Made by a program: the position numbers and the translations under genes
Origin: Streptomyces sp. SA15
GTDB lineage: Bacteria; Actinomycetota; Actinomycetes; Streptomycetales; Streptomycetaceae
Direction of reading: 5' to 3'
DNA length: 64,000 nt
Assembly (NCBI RefSeq): GCF_002291145.1
Contig: NZ_NTGE01000099.1
Span: 427,957-491,956, forward strand
In this document: piece by piece, positions 16,576 through 24,174 of the stretch
How the letters are laid out: the number at the start of each line of letters is the position of its first letter
Position numbering within the stretch: position 1 is the stretch's first letter
The notes under the pieces: generated by a model
Databases searched by the model: none
Told to the model about the DNA's origin: nothing
Seen by the model: only the letters and a program-made list of their open reading frames with translations

Positions 16576-16672
16576 CGCCCGGCCCGCACCAGCGGCCCTC
16601 GGCGGACCACTCCCCCCTGTCCCGCCGGGGGCTTTTCCTCCCCTTTACACCGCCCCCACCTACGCTGCCTCC

Positions 16673-17941
16673 ATGACGTCTCCCGCCGCCCGCACCGCGC
16701 TGGACCTCACCGCCGACCTCCCGATGTCCGCCCTGGAGGACTTCTACCGGGACCTGCACCGCCATCCCGAGCTGTCCTTCCGGGAACACCGGACGGCGGC
16801 CAAACTCACCGAGCGCCTCACCCGCGCGGGATACGAGACGGCGGAGGGTATCGGCGGCACAGGAGTCGCCGGTCTGCTGCGCAACGGCGACGGGCCGACG
16901 GTGCTGCTGCGCGCCGACATGGACGCGCTGCCGGTCCAGGAGCTGACCGGGCTGCCGTACGCCTCCGAGACGCCGGGCCTGATGCACGCCTGCGGGCACG
17001 ACCTGCACGTGACCTGGCTGGCGGGAGCGGCCGAGGCGCTGGCCGCCGGCCGGGACACCTGGTCCGGGACGCTGCTGATCGTCGGACAGCCCGCGGAGGA
17101 GACCGGCGAGGGCGCGGAGGCGATGGTCGCGGACGGGCTGTACGACCGTTTCCCGCGCCCGGACGTCCTGCTCGGCCAGCACGTGGCGCCGGGCCCGGTG
17201 GGCCGGTACGCGCATGTGCCGGGGCTGATCCTGTCGGCGACCACGGACGTCGACATCCTGGTGCACGGGCGGGGCGGACACGGGTCGCGCCCCGAGACGA
17301 CCGTGGACCCCGTCGTCACGGCCGCCTACATCGTGACGCGGCTGCAGACCGTCGTCAGCCGGGAGATCGCCCCGCGTGAGCCGGCCGTCCTGACCGTGGG
17401 ACGCATCGAGGCGGGCACGGCCGCCAACATCATCCCCTCCACGGCCCGCATCTCCCTCAACCTCCGTACGCAGTCCGAGGCGGTCCGGGACCGGATGGTC
17501 GCCGCGATCAGCCGTATCGCCGAGGGCGAGTGCCGGGCCGCGGGCTGTCCGCGCGACCCCGAGGTGACCCTGGGCAACTCGTTCCCGGTGACGGTGAACG
17601 ACGCGGAGACCGACCGCCGGGTCGCCGCCGTGCACCGCGAGGTCTTCGGCGCCGATACGGTCTTCGACCCGGGCCCGGCCATGGGCAGCGAGGACTTCTC
17701 CCGGCTCGCGGAGGGCAAGCTGCCGTACGCCTTCTGGTTCGTGACCTCCACCCCGCCCGAGCTGTGGGACGCCGCTCCGGGTGCCGACCTGCTGACGCGC
17801 TCCGAGTCCGTGCCCAGCAACCACAGCCCCCACTTCGCGCCGGACCTGTCGACGGTGGCGCCGGGCGTGCGGACACTGGTGTCGGGGGCGTTGGCGATGC
17901 TGGTCAGTTCTGGGTCTGCAACTGGCTCAGCTGCTGTTTGA
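16673..17941 (+). CDS. M20-family amidohydrolase (HipO/IAA-amino-acid hydrolase type)
   Basis: 422 residues. Metal-binding and catalytic blocks are present: LLRADMDALPVQE, MHACGHDLHVTWLAG, GQPAEETGEGAEAMV, LGQHVAPGP, the lid domain from about 180 to 300 (GRGGHGSRPETTVDPV), and AMGSEDFSRLAEG. Members hydrolyse N-acyl or hippurate-like amides with two metal ions. No signal peptide, so cytoplasmic. The 3' end overlaps the convergent TPR-like gene by 38 bp. Confidence 0.92.
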   Translation: MTSPAARTALDLTADLPMSALEDFYRDLHRHPELSFREHRTAAKLTERLTRAGYETAEGIGGTGVAGLLRNGDGPTVLLRADMDALPVQELTGLPYASETPGLMHACGHDLHVTWLAGAAEALAAGRDTWSGTLLIVGQPAEETGEGAEAMVADGLYDRFPRPDVLLGQHVAPGPVGRYAHVPGLILSATTDVDILVHGRGGHGSRPETTVDPVVTAAYIVTRLQTVVSREIAPREPAVLTVGRIEAGTAANIIPSTARISLNLRTQSEAVRDRMVAAISRIAEGECRAAGCPRDPEVTLGNSFPVTVNDAETDRRVAAVHREVFGADTVFDPGPAMGSEDFSRLAEGKLPYAFWFVTSTPPELWDAAPGADLLTRSESVPSNHSPHFAPDLSTVAPGVRTLVSGALAMLVSSGSATGSAAV

Positions 17942-19346
17942 TGTTCTCCAGTGCACCCTCGCGACGGCCGGGCACCCGGCCGCGCAACTGCGCGAGCGCG
18001 AACCCGAGTTCACGGGCGGAGTCCGCGTCGCGGATCTGCCCCCACTGGTGGTGGGCCCGGTCGACGGCCGCCTCGACGGCGGGCGTGTCCGGCGTCTGAC
18101 CGGCGCCCAGCCTGGCGGTGGCCACGGCCAGCCAGGTACGACAGCTACGGACCGGGTCCCCGGCGAACATCGCCAGGTCCGCGCGGACTTCGGCCCAGTG
18201 GAGGGCCTGTTCGGAGCCGGCACCGTGGGCGCGCACGGCGGCCTGCTCGTGCTCGGCGGCGAGGGCGTCGGCGTCGGTGTGGCGGCCGGACTGAACGGCT
18301 GCGGTGATGTAGGCGTGGGGGTCGTCATGCGCGGGCCGGGCGGCCTCGCTGTCCGCCTGCCGGGCGGCGGCACCTGCCACGGACCGGGCGGCAGCCGCTG
18401 CCACGGACCGGCCGGTGTCACTTCCTCGGGACCGGCCGGTGTCACTTGCTCCGGACCGGCCGGTGTCACTTGCTCCGGACCGGTCAGCGTCACTTCCTCC
18501 GGACCGGTCAGCGTCACTTCCTCCGGACCGGCCGACAGCACCTTCTCGAGACCGGTCAGCGTCACTCAGCCCGTCGTGGGGGTCCCCCCGCTCGAGCGAA
18601 GCCGAGGGTGGGGGAGTTTGAGGACGAGGCCGTTCAGGCCGATACGGGGGTCTGGGGGCGAAGCCCCCAGCAGGGACGGCAACCCCAACACCAGGCACCC
18701 CAACACCAGGCACCCCGACGCCCGGCACGCCCAGCACCACGTCCCTGTACACCTCATCGCCCAGCCGAGCCAACACCTGCTGATGCAGCTCCGGTACGGC
18801 AGGCCGGTGCCCACTCCGCAAAATCGTCGCCACGGCCTTCATGTACGTCGGCGCACCCACCGTCCGCCGAGAAGGCGGCGGCGCCACACGGCCGTACACC
18901 GCGATGTTGCGACCGCAGTCCAGCGGATGCGACCGCAGCCACTCCCAGGTCTCCGCGTCCGCGTGCAGGTCGAGCACGAGTGTCGTCGTCCCCGCCTGCC
19001 GCAGCCGCAGTTCCTCCCGGATCCATTGCCAGGGGAGGCCGGTGTAGCGGACCGTGGCCGTGGTCGTGCGGGCCAGCGCCAGATGGGGCAGATGCTGACG
19101 GCGGTCCAGAAGAAGCTGCCCGGTGACGAAGACGGTGAGCGGCCCCGGGGCCGCCGCCGCGGCACGCAACCGCGTGAGGACGGCCTGCGGTTCCAGCGGG
19201 TCGGCGAGTTCGACGACGTTCGCGGTGTCGGTGCCGGACAGCACGGCGGGCGGCACGGCCGCGAGGACGGGGAGCACGGAGGCCGCGTCCACCAGACAGC
19301 CCTTGCCCACTGGCGCGGCGGCGAGCAGCAGCACGGTTCCGGGCAT
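17904..19346 (-). CDS. Repeat-rich protein with TPR-like C-terminus; contains dispersed repeat in frame
   Basis: 480 residues. The N-terminal ~190 residues (PGTVLLLAAAPVGKGCLVDAAS...NIAVYGRVAPPPS) look like an alpha/beta domain with a P-loop-like GKGC but no clear Walker B. A linker of GVGVP repeats, then a stretch translated from a dispersed repeat (RPQTPPPSASLERGDPHDG), then seven SDADRSGG/SDTGRSGA octapeptides (24-bp tandem DNA repeats) leads to a helical, TPR-like tail (AHDDPHAYITAAVQSGRHTDADALAAEHE...). ATG 19346 follows GGGAGGG. Function not recognised. Confidence 0.65.
   Translation of the reverse strand: MPGTVLLLAAAPVGKGCLVDAASVLPVLAAVPPAVLSGTDTANVVELADPLEPQAVLTRLRAAAAAPGPLTVFVTGQLLLDRRQHLPHLALARTTTATVRYTGLPWQWIREELRLRQAGTTTLVLDLHADAETWEWLRSHPLDCGRNIAVYGRVAPPPSRRTVGAPTYMKAVATILRSGHRPAVPELHQQVLARLGDEVYRDVVLGVPGVGVPGVGVPGVGVAVPAGGFAPRPPYRPERPRPQTPPPSASLERGDPHDGLSDADRSREGAVGRSGGSDADRSGGSDADRSGASDTGRSGASDTGRSRGSDTGRSVAAAAARSVAGAAARQADSEAARPAHDDPHAYITAAVQSGRHTDADALAAEHEQAAVRAHGAGSEQALHWAEVRADLAMFAGDPVRSCRTWLAVATARLGAGQTPDTPAVEAAVDRAHHQWGQIRDADSARELGFALAQLRGRVPGRREGALENIKQQLSQLQTQN
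18405..18570. repeat. 24-bp tandem repeats encoding SDxxRSG octapeptides
   Basis: About seven imperfect 24-bp units (ccggaccggycagygtcact type) lie inside the linker of the TPR-like gene. The unit length keeps the frame, so copy number can vary without breaking the protein. Confidence 0.75.
18578..18671. repeat. Streptomyces dispersed repeat, copy B (inside a CDS)
   Basis: 18578-18616 is the reverse complement of the element in the riboswitch (6806-6845) with about five differences plus one gap. The flank to 18671 (tttgaggacgaggccgttca..., tctgggggcgaagcccccag) is the usual extension of this intergenic repeat family as I recall it. Here it is read through in frame as protein linker. Confidence 0.75.
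18685..18735. repeat. 15-bp tandem repeat encoding GVGVP
   Basis: Three to four units of 'aacaccaggcacccc' and variants lie directly beside the dispersed repeat in the same gene; each gives GVGVP on the minus strand. Confidence 0.7.
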
Positions 19347-19429
19347 CGGTCCCTCCCCAATTCCCCGTCGATGTCCCCAGTCGATCTCGTACGTCAGCAC
19401 CGTAACCGCTGCGGCTGCAAAGGGGGGCC

Positions 19430-20656
19430 TCAGGACTGCAAACGTCCCTTTCGAGCGGACTCGTCAGCGGACTCGTCGGCCCGGCGCACGGCGAACACCG
19501 TCGTGTCGTCGGCCAGCCGTCCGCCGCAGTGCCGCAGCGTGCCGTCCCGCACGAAGGCGACCAGTCGGCCGGGATCGGCGGCGCGCGGGTCGGCGGCGAC
19601 GGCGCGGGCCACCTCGTCGGTGAGCGGGTAGAACAGCCCGTCACCGTCGCGGGCCTCGGTCACGCCGTCCGTGGTCAGCAGCAGGGTCGTGCCGGGGGCG
19701 AGGGGCACGCGGTGCACGGGCGGCAGGCCGGCGGCGAGTTCTCCCAGGCCCAGCGGAAGGCCGCCGCCGGGCGGCAGGGGCCGTACGCCGTCGGGACCGA
19801 CCGCCAGCGGCGGTTCGTGGCCGAAGACGACGGCCTCCACCTCCTCGCGCCCGTCCGCCGGGAAGCCGAGCAGCACGGCCGTCGCGAACCGGTCGCCGTC
19901 CTCCCGGCCGAGGGCCGTGACGAGCAGGTCGTGCCGGCGCATGCGGATCTCCAGGCGTTCGGCGACCGTCGCCAGGTCCGGCTCGTGGTAGCCGGCCTCG
20001 CGAAACGTGCCGAGCAGCGCGGCCGCCGCCTCGACCGCGCCGAGCCCCTTGCCCTGCACGTCGCCGAGGAGGACGCGGGTGCCGTGCAGGCCGGGCTGGA
20101 TGTCGTAGAAGTCGCCGCCGACGCGGGCCTGGCTGTCGGCGGCGAGATAGACGGCCGCGTGCTCGAGGCCGCCCCAGACGGGCGGAAGGTCCCGCAGAAC
20201 GGTACGGCGGGTGGTGTCGGCGATGTCCCGCATGTGCAGCATGCTGCGCTCGCCGCGCAGCCGTACCTCGCAGGCCAGCAGGGCGAGGACGCCGCCGACG
20301 GCGACGAGGATGAAGTCGGGCAGACCGGTCTGGTACTGGTGCGGCCAGGCGCTGTCCGCGAGGACGTACGTGACGACCGCGAGGACGGCGAACCCGGCCG
20401 TGCCCCACATCCCGCAGATCGCGGCGGCGATGCCGGGCACCAGCACGATCCAGGAGATGATCCGGAACTCGCCGCTGGTGTTGAAGTCGACCGCCGCGAT
20501 CGCGCCGAGCAGCAGCAGCGGCGGCATCCAGGCGACGCTGCGGCCCCGGACGCGCAGCATCTGGTGCGGTCCCAGGACGTCCTCCTGCCCCACGCGGGGC
20601 AGCCGGGCGAGGACACTCCGGCGACCGCCCGCCGGTCTCAGTACTCGGCCGCTCAC
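19430..20656 (-). CDS. Membrane PP2C/SpoIIE-type Ser/Thr phosphatase
   Basis: About 408 residues. Four or five transmembrane helices (SVAWMPPLLLLGAIAAVDF, IISWIVLVPGIAAAICG, AGFAVLAVVTYVLA, FILVAVGGVLALLAC) precede a PP2C-SpoIIE domain: AVYLAADSQARVGGDFYDI, VLLGDVQGKGLGAVEAAA, TTLLLTTDGVTEARD, and LADDTTVFAVRR, with the metal-binding Asp residues intact. It probably dephosphorylates an anti-anti-sigma-type protein. The start is uncertain: GTG 20656 avoids overlap with the divergent gene at 20781, but no clear SD is seen. C-terminal ADESADES tail. Confidence 0.85.
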   Translation of the reverse strand: MSGRVLRPAGGRRSVLARLPRVGQEDVLGPHQMLRVRGRSVAWMPPLLLLGAIAAVDFNTSGEFRIISWIVLVPGIAAAICGMWGTAGFAVLAVVTYVLADSAWPHQYQTGLPDFILVAVGGVLALLACEVRLRGERSMLHMRDIADTTRRTVLRDLPPVWGGLEHAAVYLAADSQARVGGDFYDIQPGLHGTRVLLGDVQGKGLGAVEAAAALLGTFREAGYHEPDLATVAERLEIRMRRHDLLVTALGREDGDRFATAVLLGFPADGREEVEAVVFGHEPPLAVGPDGVRPLPPGGGLPLGLGELAAGLPPVHRVPLAPGTTLLLTTDGVTEARDGDGLFYPLTDEVARAVAADPRAADPGRLVAFVRDGTLRHCGGRLADDTTVFAVRRADESADESARKGRLQS

Positions 20657-20780
20657 GGGCTCAGCGAAGCATGGGCCCGCGGCGCCCGCATCCCTTCCCG
20701 CGTCCTTTCCACGGACTTGCCAGGGCGTGTCCCCAGGTGTGCTCTGGTAGGCGGGGGCGAGGAGAGAGAGGAGTGCTCTC

Positions 20781-21287
20781 ATGGCTCACACGGCACCCAC
20801 GCCCGGCGGAACACACGGAACCCACGGAACCCACGGAATGCCCGGTATACGCGGCACGCGCGAGACGCGCCGTACGGTCGTCAGGCCGGCCCGCCCGCCC
20901 GACATCTTCAGCGAGCGGTTCCACAGGGTGGCGAGGTATGCGATACCCGTCGCCCTCGGGCTCCTCTACGGCTACTGGGCGGCGGCCAACCGGCGCGACG
21001 GCGGGCCGATCACCGGCGAGAACGTGCTGTTCGGCTTCGTCACCGCGCTCGCGTTCATCGTGCTCTGCATCGCCGTGGCGGTACTGGCCCCGCGCCTGAT
21101 GCGCGAACTGCACTCACTGACGAAGTCGGCCTTCGCCGGGGCGGCGATCGGCTTCCTCTACAGCCAGGGCGGCGCCGGCGTCTGGGCGTCCGTGGTCCTG
21201 GGTCTGGTCATCACGGCGGCGATCTTCGCGGTGTTCTTCTACCGCTACTACACACGCGAGGACGCGGAGGGGAACCGCATCCGCTGA
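20781..21287 (+). CDS. Three- to four-helix membrane protein of unknown function
   Basis: 168 residues. An N-terminal run with GTHGTHGTHG precedes RPPDIFSERFHRVARYA and membrane helices (IPVALGLLYGYWAAA, LFGFVTALAFIVLCIAVAVLA, AGAAIGFLYS, SVVLGLVITAAIFAVFFY). I do not recognise the family. ATG 20781 is preceded by GGAGAGAGAGGAG, a strong ribosome site. Divergent from the PP2C gene. Confidence 0.65.
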   Translation: MAHTAPTPGGTHGTHGTHGMPGIRGTRETRRTVVRPARPPDIFSERFHRVARYAIPVALGLLYGYWAAANRRDGGPITGENVLFGFVTALAFIVLCIAVAVLAPRLMRELHSLTKSAFAGAAIGFLYSQGGAGVWASVVLGLVITAAIFAVFFYRYYTREDAEGNRIR

Positions 21288-21436
21288 GCCGACGGGGCCG
21301 GCGGTTCCAGACCGCGCGACCCGGGCGGGCATAGTGCAAGGACCCCTTATCCACCCGTTTGCAGTCCCGCAGCTCGCACACCCGCCCCCGCGGGTCTTGC
21401 CTGGAAGGGTGCCCTCGGCTCCGGAAGGGACTCCAC

Positions 21437-21820
21437 GTGCTCGACATCGCCGCTGTCTGGCTGCCCGTCACGGCCGCCGTGCTCGCCGTCGCCGGCATCG
21501 CCCTCGCGGCCTGTCGCCGCCGCGCGGTCACGGCCACCGCGCTCGGCACGGCACTGGGCGGCGCCTTCCTCGCCCTCGCGGTCGCCGTCGGCCGCCGCCT
21601 CACCCTGGCCGACCTGCACGACCCGGCCCACCAGCCGGCCGCCGGCGCGCTCTACGACGCCCTCACCTCCACCCTGCGCACGGTCTCCCGGCTGCTGGTC
21701 GCCCTCGGTCTCACGGTGGCCGTGACCTGCCGGCTCAGCGGACCTCTCGTGCGACGCCGGCGAGCGTCCGCAGCGCCCGCCGCAGATCCGGTACAGCGGC
21801 CGATGCGAGTCCGAGCCTGA
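21437..21820 (+). CDS. Small hydrophobic membrane protein
   Basis: 127 residues with helices at LPVTAAVLAVAGIALAAC, ATALGTALGGAFLALAVAVG and LLVALGLTVAVTCRL, and a basic C-terminal tail. GTG 21437 follows GGAAGGGA. The last 86 bp overlap the convergent MocR gene. Function unknown; the overlap means the C-terminal end may be shorter in relatives. Confidence 0.55.
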   Translation: MLDIAAVWLPVTAAVLAVAGIALAACRRRAVTATALGTALGGAFLALAVAVGRRLTLADLHDPAHQPAAGALYDALTSTLRTVSRLLVALGLTVAVTCRLSGPLVRRRRASAAPAADPVQRPMRVRA

Positions 21821-23060
21821 CCGCGTCCGGCGTGCGGCCGGGGTCGACGGCGAAGGCCGGGCCGGGCGTGACGGCGATGCCGTGCGCCGCCGCGGCGGCC
21901 GTGAAGGTGTCGGCGCGCCAGGGCGCGGGCAGCTCCCACCAGGCGTAGTAGGCGCGCGGATCGGACCGTACGGAGAAGCCGTGCAGCTCCTCCCGGAGGA
22001 TCCGCTGCCGGTGCGCCGCGTCCGCCCGCTTCGCCGCGACCAGCCGCTCCACCGTCCCGTCCTCGATCCACCGTACGGCCGCCTCCATCGCGAACCGGCC
22101 CGCACCCCACCCGCCGGACCGGATCGCGTCCGCCACGGCCTCGCCCCGGTACGGCGGTACGACGGCGAATCCGACGGTGAGCCCGGGAGCGACGCGTTTC
22201 GACAGACCGTCGACGACGTGGGTGAGGCGGGGCGCGTGCACGGCGAAGGGGTCGCCGTCGGCCAGGAAGGACCAGATGCGGTCCTCCACGACGGGGATGC
22301 CCAAGTCGATGACGACGTCCGCGAGGTGACGTCGCCGCTCCTCGCTCATGGTCAGGGACGTCGGATTGTGCAGCGTCGGCTGGACGTACAGGGCGGAGAG
22401 GGGCGCGCTGCGGTGAGCGGCGGCGACGGACTCGGGGCGCGGGCCGTCCTCGTCCGCCGTGAGCGGCACCAGCGTGATGCCGAGCCGTGCGGCGATCTCC
22501 TTGACCACGGGATACGTCAGCGGCTCGACGCCGACGCGGCCACCGGGGCGGACGAGGGAGGCGAGGGTCGCGGCGATGGCCTGGCGGGCGTTGCCCGTGA
22601 AGAGGAGCCAGTAGGGGCTGGGGTGCCATCCCGCAGTCGCGAGGAGGGATGCGGCGGTCTCCCTGGCCGACGGGGTGCCATCGGCGGGCGCGGGGCGCAT
22701 GGCCTCGGTCAGGACGTCGGGGCGGAGCAGGGGCGCGAGGGTGGGGGCGAGGAGCTCGGACTGGCCGGGCGCGGAAGGGTAGTTGAGCTCCAGGTTGACG
22801 GGGGCGGTGGTCGCGGGCTCGGTGAGTCCCCGCCCGGCCCCCGGCTCCGCCGGAGTCGCCCGCACGAAGGTGCCGCGACCGACCTCCCCGACGACCAGCC
22901 CCCGCCGCACGAGTTCGCCGTACACCCGCCCCGCCGTCGACCCGGCGATCCCGCGCCGCCGCGCGAACAGCCGCTGCGGAGGCAGCCGTTCGCCGGGCCC
23001 CAGCCGTCCGGCGGCGATGTCGTCGGCGAGCCGGTCGGCGATGCGCCGGTAGTCGTCCAC
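21735..23060 (-). CDS. MocR-type regulator / PLP-dependent aminotransferase-like
   Basis: 441 residues. N-terminal GntR winged helix (about 1-75: IADRLADDIAAGRLGPGERLPPQRLFARRRGIAGSTAGRVYGELVRRGLV) and a fold-type I aminotransferase domain with the PLP lysine K288 (VDGLSKRVAPGL), YVQPTLHNPTSLTM and the C-terminal RLGLASA. MocR proteins bind PLP or PLP adducts and control neighbouring genes, usually through direct repeats. GTG 23060 follows GGGGG. Two ATTGCACCGA direct repeats in the divergent promoter region fit its operator. Confidence 0.9.
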   Translation of the reverse strand: MDDYRRIADRLADDIAAGRLGPGERLPPQRLFARRRGIAGSTAGRVYGELVRRGLVVGEVGRGTFVRATPAEPGAGRGLTEPATTAPVNLELNYPSAPGQSELLAPTLAPLLRPDVLTEAMRPAPADGTPSARETAASLLATAGWHPSPYWLLFTGNARQAIAATLASLVRPGGRVGVEPLTYPVVKEIAARLGITLVPLTADEDGPRPESVAAAHRSAPLSALYVQPTLHNPTSLTMSEERRRHLADVVIDLGIPVVEDRIWSFLADGDPFAVHAPRLTHVVDGLSKRVAPGLTVGFAVVPPYRGEAVADAIRSGGWGAGRFAMEAAVRWIEDGTVERLVAAKRADAAHRQRILREELHGFSVRSDPRAYYAWWELPAPWRADTFTAAAAAHGIAVTPGPAFAVDPGRTPDAVRLGLASAAVPDLRRALRTLAGVAREVR

Positions 23061-23078
23061 AAGGCCCCCTTCGGAAGA

Positions 23079-23126
23079 GCAGGTCGGACAAGCAGGTCGG
23101 GCAGGCAGGTCGGGCAGGCAGGTCGG
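23079..23126. repeat. 12-13 bp tandem repeats upstream of MocR gene
   Basis: Four imperfect copies of 'gcaggtcgggca' lie in the leader of the MocR gene, between its start and the ATTGCACCGA repeats. They could affect mRNA structure or be slippage products. Confidence 0.65.
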
Positions 23127-23159
23127 ATTGCACCGAGGGCAAAGATCTTATTGCACCGA
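23127..23159. promoter_or_regulatory. Candidate MocR operator: direct repeat ATTGCACCGA x2
   Basis: ATTGCACCGA occurs at 23127-23136 and 23150-23159, 23 bp apart (about two helical turns). The second copy overlaps a TTGCAC -35 box, which is 18 bp from TAGGGT (23175-23180), the -10 box of the divergent hydrolase. The site is therefore well placed for control of both genes. Confidence 0.55.
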
Positions 23160-23187
23160 TGAGTTGAGGCGGCCTAGGGTCGTCCAC

Positions 23188-23982
23188 ATGACCCCTTTCC
23201 CGGTGTTCCTCGCATACGAGGACAAAGGCGCCGATCATGCCATGGCACCCCTCGTCCTCGTCCACGGCCACCCCTTCGACCGCACGATGTGGGCCCCGCA
23301 GATCGAGACGTTCGCCACCGAGCGCCGGGTGATCGCCCCCGACCTGCGCGGCTACGGCGCCTCCCCGCGGACCTCCGGCGTCACGGGCTTCGCGCAGTTC
23401 GCCGAGGACATCGAGGCGCTGCTCGACGAGGTGAAGGTGGAGACGTTCGTGCTGGTCGGCCTGTCCATGGGAGGCCAGATCGCGATGGACTGCTACCGGC
23501 AGTTCCCGGACCGCATCCGGGGACTGGTCCTCGCCGACACCTTCCCGGCGGCGGAGACACCGGAGGGAGCGAAGGCCCGCAACGCCATGGCGGACCGTCT
23601 CCTGCGGGAGGGCATGCGGGGATACGCCGACGAGGTCCTAGAGAAGATGGTCGCCCCGTACGCGGACGCGCGCGTCAAGGAGCACGTCCACCGCATGATG
23701 ACGACCGCTCCCCCGGAGGGCGCCGCCGCGGCCCTGCGCGCCCGCGCCGCCCGCCCCGACTACCGCGACCTGCTCACCCGCGTCACGGTCCCCGCGCTGG
23801 TCGTCGTGGGCGCCGACGACGCGTACACGCCGGTCGCCGACGCGGAGGACATGCACGCCGTCCTCCCCGACTCGACGCTGCGGGTGATCGAGGGGGCGGC
23901 GCACATGCCGAACCTGGAGCGGGCGGAGGCGTTCAACCGGGTGCTCGGGGAATTCCTGGCACGGGTGGACGGCCGCTCGTAA
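23188..23982 (+). CDS. Alpha/beta hydrolase
   Basis: 264 residues. Oxyanion motif VLVHGHPFD, DLRGYGASP, nucleophile elbow GLSMGG, and GADDAYTP plus GAAHMPNLE supply the Ser-Asp-His triad. Resembles 3-oxoadipate enol-lactonase/esterase-like hydrolases; substrate not predictable. No SD precedes ATG 23188, and TAGGGT ends 7 nt before it, so the mRNA may be leaderless. Shares its promoter region with the MocR regulator, which may control it. Confidence 0.88.
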   Translation: MTPFPVFLAYEDKGADHAMAPLVLVHGHPFDRTMWAPQIETFATERRVIAPDLRGYGASPRTSGVTGFAQFAEDIEALLDEVKVETFVLVGLSMGGQIAMDCYRQFPDRIRGLVLADTFPAAETPEGAKARNAMADRLLREGMRGYADEVLEKMVAPYADARVKEHVHRMMTTAPPEGAAAALRARAARPDYRDLLTRVTVPALVVVGADDAYTPVADAEDMHAVLPDSTLRVIEGAAHMPNLERAEAFNRVLGEFLARVDGRS

Positions 23983-23992
23983 CCTCCTCTCC

Positions 23993-24145
23993 GTGACCGA
24001 CCCCGGACGATGGCTCGCCGCCCTGCTGTTCGCCGGGGTGAGCCTCGTCGTCGTATGCCGGGCCGCCGACACCGACGGAGTCACCGACGGAGTCACCGAC
24101 CACCGTGCGCTGGTCGTGGACATCGCGCTTCACCAGCGGGGATGA
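23993..24145 (+). CDS. Possible 50-aa membrane peptide
   Basis: A GTG-TGA ORF between two same-strand genes encoding one hydrophobic helix (WLAALLFAGVSLVVVC) with a DGVTDGVTD duplication and G/C-ending codons. There is no SD sequence. Could be a real small protein or chance; no homologue recognised. Confidence 0.35.
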   Translation: MTDPGRWLAALLFAGVSLVVVCRAADTDGVTDGVTDHRALVVDIALHQRG

Positions 24146-24174
24146 GGATGAAATGGGCAGCTCATAATGGGCGC

